Source of the DNA: Umezawaea sp036375055
GTDB lineage: Bacteria; Actinomycetota; Actinomycetes; Mycobacteriales; Pseudonocardiaceae
Assembly (NCBI RefSeq): GCF_036375055.1
Contig: NZ_DASUSQ010000146.1
Location: 1 to 64,000 of the forward strand
DNA: 64,000 nt
Direction of reading: 5' to 3'
Shown here: positions 62,942 to 64,000 of the stretch, one piece after another
How the letters are laid out: each line of letters begins with the position of its first letter
How positions within the stretch are numbered: position 1 is the first letter of the stretch
Made by a program: the position numbers and the translations under genes
The notes under the pieces: model-generated
Told to the model about the DNA's origin: nothing
The model's input: the letters and a program-made list of their open reading frames with translations, nothing else
Databases searched by the model: none

Positions 62942-63816
62942 GGCACCTCCGCTGGGCGACCCCGGTCGCGTGCCTCGGCGTGCCCGCGTGGCTGCTGGCG
63001 ACCCGCTGGTCCACCACCACCCACGCCCACCCGGCCTACCTGGTCGTGCTGGTGCTCGTCGCCTGCGCCGGGGTCGCCGCGGCGGTGCGCCCGCCGCGTC
63101 CGCGCTGGTTCGTCCTGCTCGCTGTCGCACTGCTCCTGGCACCGCTGGTGTGGCTGCGCCCGTTCCCCGCGACGGCGCTCGCGGGGACGGCGCGCACGGT
63201 CGACCACGCGACCACGGTCGAACTGGTCCCCTCGGAGCCGGTCCGCGACGGCCTGGTGTTCTACCCCGGCGCCCGCGTGGACCCCCGCGCCTACCTGCGG
63301 CTGCTCAGCCCGCTGGCCGAGCGCGGCACGCTCGTGGTCGTGGTCAAGGCCCCGTTCGACTTCGCCCTGCTCACCCCCGGCGCCGCGGAGGACGTGCTCG
63401 ACGCGCACCCCGACGTCCGGGACTGGACCGTCGGCGGCCACTCGCTCGGCGGCGTCGCCGCGGGCCGGTACGCCGCGACCGGCGATCCCCGCGTGCGCGG
63501 TCTGCTGCTGTGGGCCTCCTACCCCGTGGACGACCTGTCCGGCCGCGCGGACCTGGACGTCTGGTCGATCTCGGGTGAGCGCGACGGCTTCACCACACCG
63601 GCGGACGTGGCCGACTCGCGCGCGGTGCTGCCGCCGGACACCCGGTACGTCCAGGTCCCCGGCGCGGTGCACGCGTTCTTCGGCGACTACGGCGACCAGC
63701 CGGGCGACGGCGTGCCGACCACGTCGAGGGAGACCGCCCAGGAGGCGATCGTCGCGGCGAGCACCGAGGCGCTGGCCCAGCCCCGGACCGCCGATCCGGG
63801 GACGAGCGGGCGGTGA
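62938..63816 (+). CDS. Membrane-anchored alpha/beta hydrolase
   Basis: A 292-aa protein: three membrane helices in the first 80 residues (ATPVACLGVPAWLLATRW, YLVVLVLVACAGVAAAV, WFVLLAVALLLAPLVWL), then an alpha/beta hydrolase domain outside the membrane with VFYPGARVDPRAYLRLLSPLAERGTLVVVVKAPFDFALL, nucleophile VGGHSLGGVAAGRYAA (GHSLG), VWSISGERDGFTTPADV (acid) and VPGAVHAFFGDYG (His). This alpha/beta_hydrolase_5-like family holds esterases of unknown substrate. GTG 62938 overlaps the upstream stop (GTGA), so the two act together. Confidence 0.87.
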   Translation: MRHLRWATPVACLGVPAWLLATRWSTTTHAHPAYLVVLVLVACAGVAAAVRPPRPRWFVLLAVALLLAPLVWLRPFPATALAGTARTVDHATTVELVPSEPVRDGLVFYPGARVDPRAYLRLLSPLAERGTLVVVVKAPFDFALLTPGAAEDVLDAHPDVRDWTVGGHSLGGVAAGRYAATGDPRVRGLLLWASYPVDDLSGRADLDVWSISGERDGFTTPADVADSRAVLPPDTRYVQVPGAVHAFFGDYGDQPGDGVPTTSRETAQEAIVAASTEALAQPRTADPGTSGR

Positions 63817-63877
63817 ACGCCGCCGCCCGGAGCGACGACGCTCGTGGTGCAAGCGAGAACCACGGGAAGGAACCACC

Positions 63878-64000
63878 ATGAAGATCGCCATCGTCACCGG
63901 CGGGAACAGGGGCCTCGGCCGCGACTCGGCACTGGCCCTCGCCCGCAGGGGTGTCGACTCGATCATCACCTACCGCTCCAACGCCGAGGAGGCCGACGCC
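63878..64000 (+). CDS. Short-chain dehydrogenase/reductase (3' part outside window)
   Basis: First 41 codons of an SDR: MKIAIVTGGNRGLGRDSALA with the NAD(P) motif TGGNRGLG, then LARRGVDSIITYRSNAEEADA, whose YRSN after beta-2 favours NADPH. GGAAGGA lies 6 nt before ATG 63878. The gene is cut by the window edge. It is 61 bp downstream of the hydrolase gene on the same strand and may start a new transcript. Confidence 0.9.
   Translation, partial: MKIAIVTGGNRGLGRDSALALARRGVDSIITYRSNAEEADA

Noticed and set aside
1..64000. tRNA, rRNA, riboswitch or CRISPR genes
   Set aside because: I looked for tRNA TTC/CCA-type ends, rRNA-conserved blocks, regular spaced repeats and known riboswitch cores and recognised none; weak or divergent RNAs could be missed without a covariance search.

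Overview
The window is very GC-rich, with codon third positions almost always G or C, many GTG and TTG starts, and 1-8 nt stop/start overlaps inside operons. The gene set (SARP/AfsR-like regulator, HxlR, BldC/HspR-like MerR, CGNR regulator, ECF sigma factors with ZAS zinc fingers, Asp23/Gls24 clusters, a GH9 endoglucanase under a CebR box) points to a filamentous actinomycete, most likely order Pseudonocardiales (Saccharothrix/Actinosynnema type). It reads as chromosome-arm DNA with metabolic and regulatory cassettes. I saw no tRNA, rRNA, CRISPR array or prophage.

Layout. 1-5.2 kb: a YtfQRT-YjfF-like (galactofuranose type) sugar ABC importer divergent from its LacI regulator, with a near-perfect operator between them. 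5.3-9.4 kb: an operon of ECF sigma factor, zinc-finger membrane anti-sigma-like protein, ABC ATPase and two membrane subunits, behind a canonical ECF promoter. 9.4-14.6 kb: an HNH nuclease-like protein, a broken secreted VWA gene, a UspA/ArsB-type pair, an NTF2-like protein/HxlR pair and an SDR. 14.7-17.5 kb: a large SARP-NB-ARC-TPR regulator. 17.8-26.8 kb is a signalling block: STAS protein, HspR-like MerR, CheY-like receiver, GGDEF-EAL protein, PepSY protein with a two-component system, a small secreted protein, and an RsbQ-RsbP energy-stress module. 26.8-31.8 kb: copper and envelope thiol genes (CopD-CtaG fusion, DsbA-like protein, CopA). 31.8-36.5 kb: a PaoABC-like molybdenum aldehyde oxidoreductase divergent from an AraC regulator.

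36.5-39.6 kb is a decay zone: a pentanucleotide repeat, a broken MFS gene, a long inverted repeat over the start of an APH-like kinase gene, and two IS5-family transposase remnants. 39.6-45.1 kb: an acyl-CoA operon (enoyl-CoA hydratase, CoA ligase, thioesterase, amidohydrolase, GNAT) divergent from a TetR regulator. 45.1-46.5 kb: an epoxide hydrolase/dehalogenase-like enzyme divergent from a CGNR regulator. 46.8-50.1 kb is the most unusual locus: CsbD, an ECF sigma factor, a zinc-finger/Asp23 fusion, three more Asp23-type or related proteins, and a 58-aa membrane protein missed by length cut-offs. Three copies of one promoter-like motif precede csbD, the sigma gene and an asp23 gene, which suggests a self-contained envelope-stress regulon.

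50.1-53.8 kb: a nucleoside hydrolase, and a secreted GH9 cellulase behind a perfect CebR operator. 53.9-58.7 kb: an acetoacetate decarboxylase-like protein, a GMC oxidoreductase and a Baeyer-Villiger-type monooxygenase in one operon divergent from an AraC regulator. 58.9-64 kb: a MarR regulator and a Tat-exported IorAB-like molybdenum hydroxylase, divergent from an operator-controlled membrane protein plus hydrolase, and the start of an SDR gene cut by the window edge. A 12-bp word, TCC-R-N-W-GTGGAC, recurs across the window far more often than base composition predicts.
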